Of a DNA stretch of 64,000 nt, positions 62,477 through 64,000 are shown piece after piece (position 1 is the first letter of the stretch; each line of letters starts with the position of its first letter). Source of the stretch: Azorinus chamasolen (lineage: Eukaryota; Mollusca; Bivalvia; Cardiida; Solecurtidae); the NCBI GenBank assembly GCA_963576725.1, contig OY755242.1:64608324-64672323 (forward strand), read 5' to 3'. The notes beneath the pieces are model-generated. The model worked only from the letters and a program-made list of their open reading frames with translations. It had not been told where the DNA came from and ran no database searches. The position numbers and the translations under genes are program-made.

Positions 62477-62668
62477 CAGTAAAACCTCTCTACAGTGGAT
62501 TTTATTCTGGTTTCCAAGATAAATAGCAGTTTAATGCATGGTGAAAGTCATGCAGAAAGTATCGTTGGGGGGTTTCTGCATGAATTTCACGCTGTATTAA
62601 GCAGACACCTGCCTGAAAAATATCTAAATGTTTTGTATAAAAGTCCTGAATAGAAGGGTTATACTATA
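62477..62668. mobile_element. P1 MITE, diverged
   Basis: TA-CAGTAAAACCTCTCTACAGT...ATAGAAGGGTTATACTATA; inner module TTTAATGCATGGTGAAAGTC. Confidence 0.72.
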
Positions 62669-62669
62669 C

Positions 62670-63120
62670 CATGTCTGAGCAAAATGGCACTCTCAGACAT
62701 CTGAAAATGCTGAAGACCAAATTTGGCTGCTGTATTGTTCAATGTCTGTGATATACTAAAGGATTAGTGATACACGATTGTAACTGCTGTTAACTGACAA
62801 GCAATCAACTCATTGGAAACACTATAGCTAACTATAATGAGCTATGCTTGATTTGAACAGCTCCCAAGGTATCTCCACAAATATTTTGTTAGACAGTTAC
62901 TAGTAATATGATCATAAGTTTAACTGATGTTTCGTTTTTGTATTTAGCAGCTACTATAGGCTGTAGACTGGGTAGTATAGAGGCAGGCATCTGTGTCCTG
63001 TTATACCATACAACAGCAAACTAACTTCATACTCAGACAAAAGAAATCATGTTTACATATATACATTTTGTAAATGTAATTGTTCAAGCTAAAGCCAATC
63101 ACTATTATAGTTTTACCGGC
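62670..63120. other. No feature recognised
   Basis: Unique DNA with no repeat family from this window. Confidence 0.4.
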
Positions 63121-63130
63121 AGATATTAAA

Positions 63131-63373
63131 CCATTACTCCATGAATATTCATGTAAAAGATAATGATGTCATCAATTTTAATTAAATTAATGTTCAACAA
63201 GGCCTACATGTATATCAATACATGGATTTTTAGCCAATGCAGAAACTATAGAATCAGTTCTATACTGTTTCATAAGCAAGCAGAACAGACCCTGATAAAT
63301 CCTATAGGAGCTGTCTGATCTGGGTCTACTCTATTTGCAAAGACATAGAAAGGCATATTTATGGAGTAAAGGT
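63131..63373 (-). mobile_element. T1 MITE, B type, partial core
   Basis: TTAA near 63126-63129 and at 63374-63377. The left core arm is deleted (CCTGATAAATCCTATAGGAG). Confidence 0.75.
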
Positions 63374-63539
63374 TTAAGAACATTCATTTAATTATCTTAA
63401 AGCTAATTTCATGACAAACAGGATTTCTTGCATGTGAAATCAGAAAATGTATCAAAAAGGCACATTTAAATTGTTTTTTTTTATAACATACAAATACACA
63501 TAGACCTGGTCCCATGAACACATTGTCTAACGGTAAATA

Positions 63540-64000
63540 ACAACTAGAGGTTTGTTTTTGTCACAAAAACAGATGTCTCCCCCTCCCATCCTCTTTCCAA
63601 TACACAAGTGCAATGTCTCCAAACTTACCAGGGTCTAATTTTTAAGTCACCAGAGGCAATAACTCCAACATTGTCAGGGGGAGACAATTCAAAAGCCCCA
63701 GGTACACAAAAACACATGATTGTCAACATTCTTGTGAAGTTCGGTGACTCTAGTACTAGTGGTTTCATAGATACATGTGACACAAAGTAAAGTTTCTCTT
63801 ATTCTAAGTCATAAGGGGCAGTAACTCCAAAGTTATCAGGGGGAGACAATTAAAAAACCCAGATGCACAGTAACTCATGCTGGTGAACATTTCTGTGAAG
63901 TTTGGTCACTCTAGCCCTACTGGTTTCAGAGATACGCGCAGCACAAAGTTTCCCTAATTTTAAGTTATCATATCAGGGGCAGTAACTCAAGAATTATCAG
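63540..64000 (+). mobile_element. M element, continues off the right edge
   Basis: Starts ACTAGAGGTTTGTTTTTGTCA and GATGTCTCCCCCTCCC as at 10430. GGCAATAACTCC and GGCAGTAACTCC mark units roughly 160 bp apart, each followed by CAGGGGGAGACAATT. Confidence 0.7.

Noticed and set aside
37..63377. CRISPR array or bacterial terminators from the many hairpins
   Set aside because: Hairpins are dispersed, not regularly spaced with unique spacers, and lie in TTAA- or TA-flanked eukaryotic MITEs among spliced exons.

Overview
The window is eukaryotic, intron-rich, AT-rich nuclear DNA. It looks like a bivalve mollusc, probably a clam-type heterodont. That call rests on the repeat vocabulary (GGGCAATAACTCC-type arrays, GACGGACAGA tracts, tRNA-headed SINEs, a tail containing CAACAGTATTTCAGTCAT) and on splice-site-bounded exons; the species is not determinable here. 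No long intact ORF exists, and nearly every longer reading frame is a translation of a repeat.

Host genes. The first 16.5 kb carries the 5' half of one gene on the minus strand. Three exons (16494-16406, 15042-14949, 2583-2459) join in perfect phase into a signal peptide followed by most of a CUB domain. The introns are 1.36 kb and 12.4 kb, and the rest of the gene lies off the left edge. A 48-codon ORF for a small membrane protein (17641-17787, plus strand) sits head-to-head with it about 1.15 kb away. I found no convincing host exon from 18 to 64 kb.

Mobile DNA. Most of the window is short palindromic non-autonomous DNA transposons (MITEs). I name them here by their ends. The T families are flanked by TTAA with CCC...GGG termini, as in piggyBac: T1 (CCCTTTCCCTCAT or CCCTTTACTCCAT ends, core GATCAGACGGCTCC), T2 (CCCTTCGCTTGC ends, core GATGAGACAGCTCC), T3 (CCCATTACCTCATAGG ends, core ACCATTGTGATAAATAGAGC), T4 (core GGATCCAGATGAGACGCCG) and T5. 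The P families are flanked by TA with CAGT...ACTG termini, as in pogo/Tc1-mariner: P1 (CAGTAAAACCCCTCTAAACC), P2 (CAGTAAAACCTCTCTATAAC), P3 (CAGTAAAACCCCTCTAATGC) and P4 (CAGTTGAACTTCGATATCTC). P1 to P4 share one inner palindrome (GCTTAATGCAGG...AAAGCTCC) although their ends differ. H and G are two further palindrome families. M elements carry tandem units, a GACGGACAGA tract and a terminal hairpin. S denotes SINEs.

Three larger terminal-inverted-repeat elements stand out: 22220-27880 (5.66 kb, about 0.5-kb arms, 5-bp AGACA duplication), 38928-40077 (1.15 kb) and 44863-47705 (2.84 kb, TTTT duplication). From about 41.7 to 51.4 kb lies one dead LINE (reverse transcriptase) copy, opened by at least five later insertions including a 178-bp satellite, a T3 MITE in the satellite and the 2.84-kb element in that MITE. 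Minisatellites occupy 4.5-5.24 kb and 52.6-52.98 kb.

Working together: the CUB gene is the only likely functional unit. The rest records successive transposition, with several insertions datable relative to one another from exact target-site duplications.
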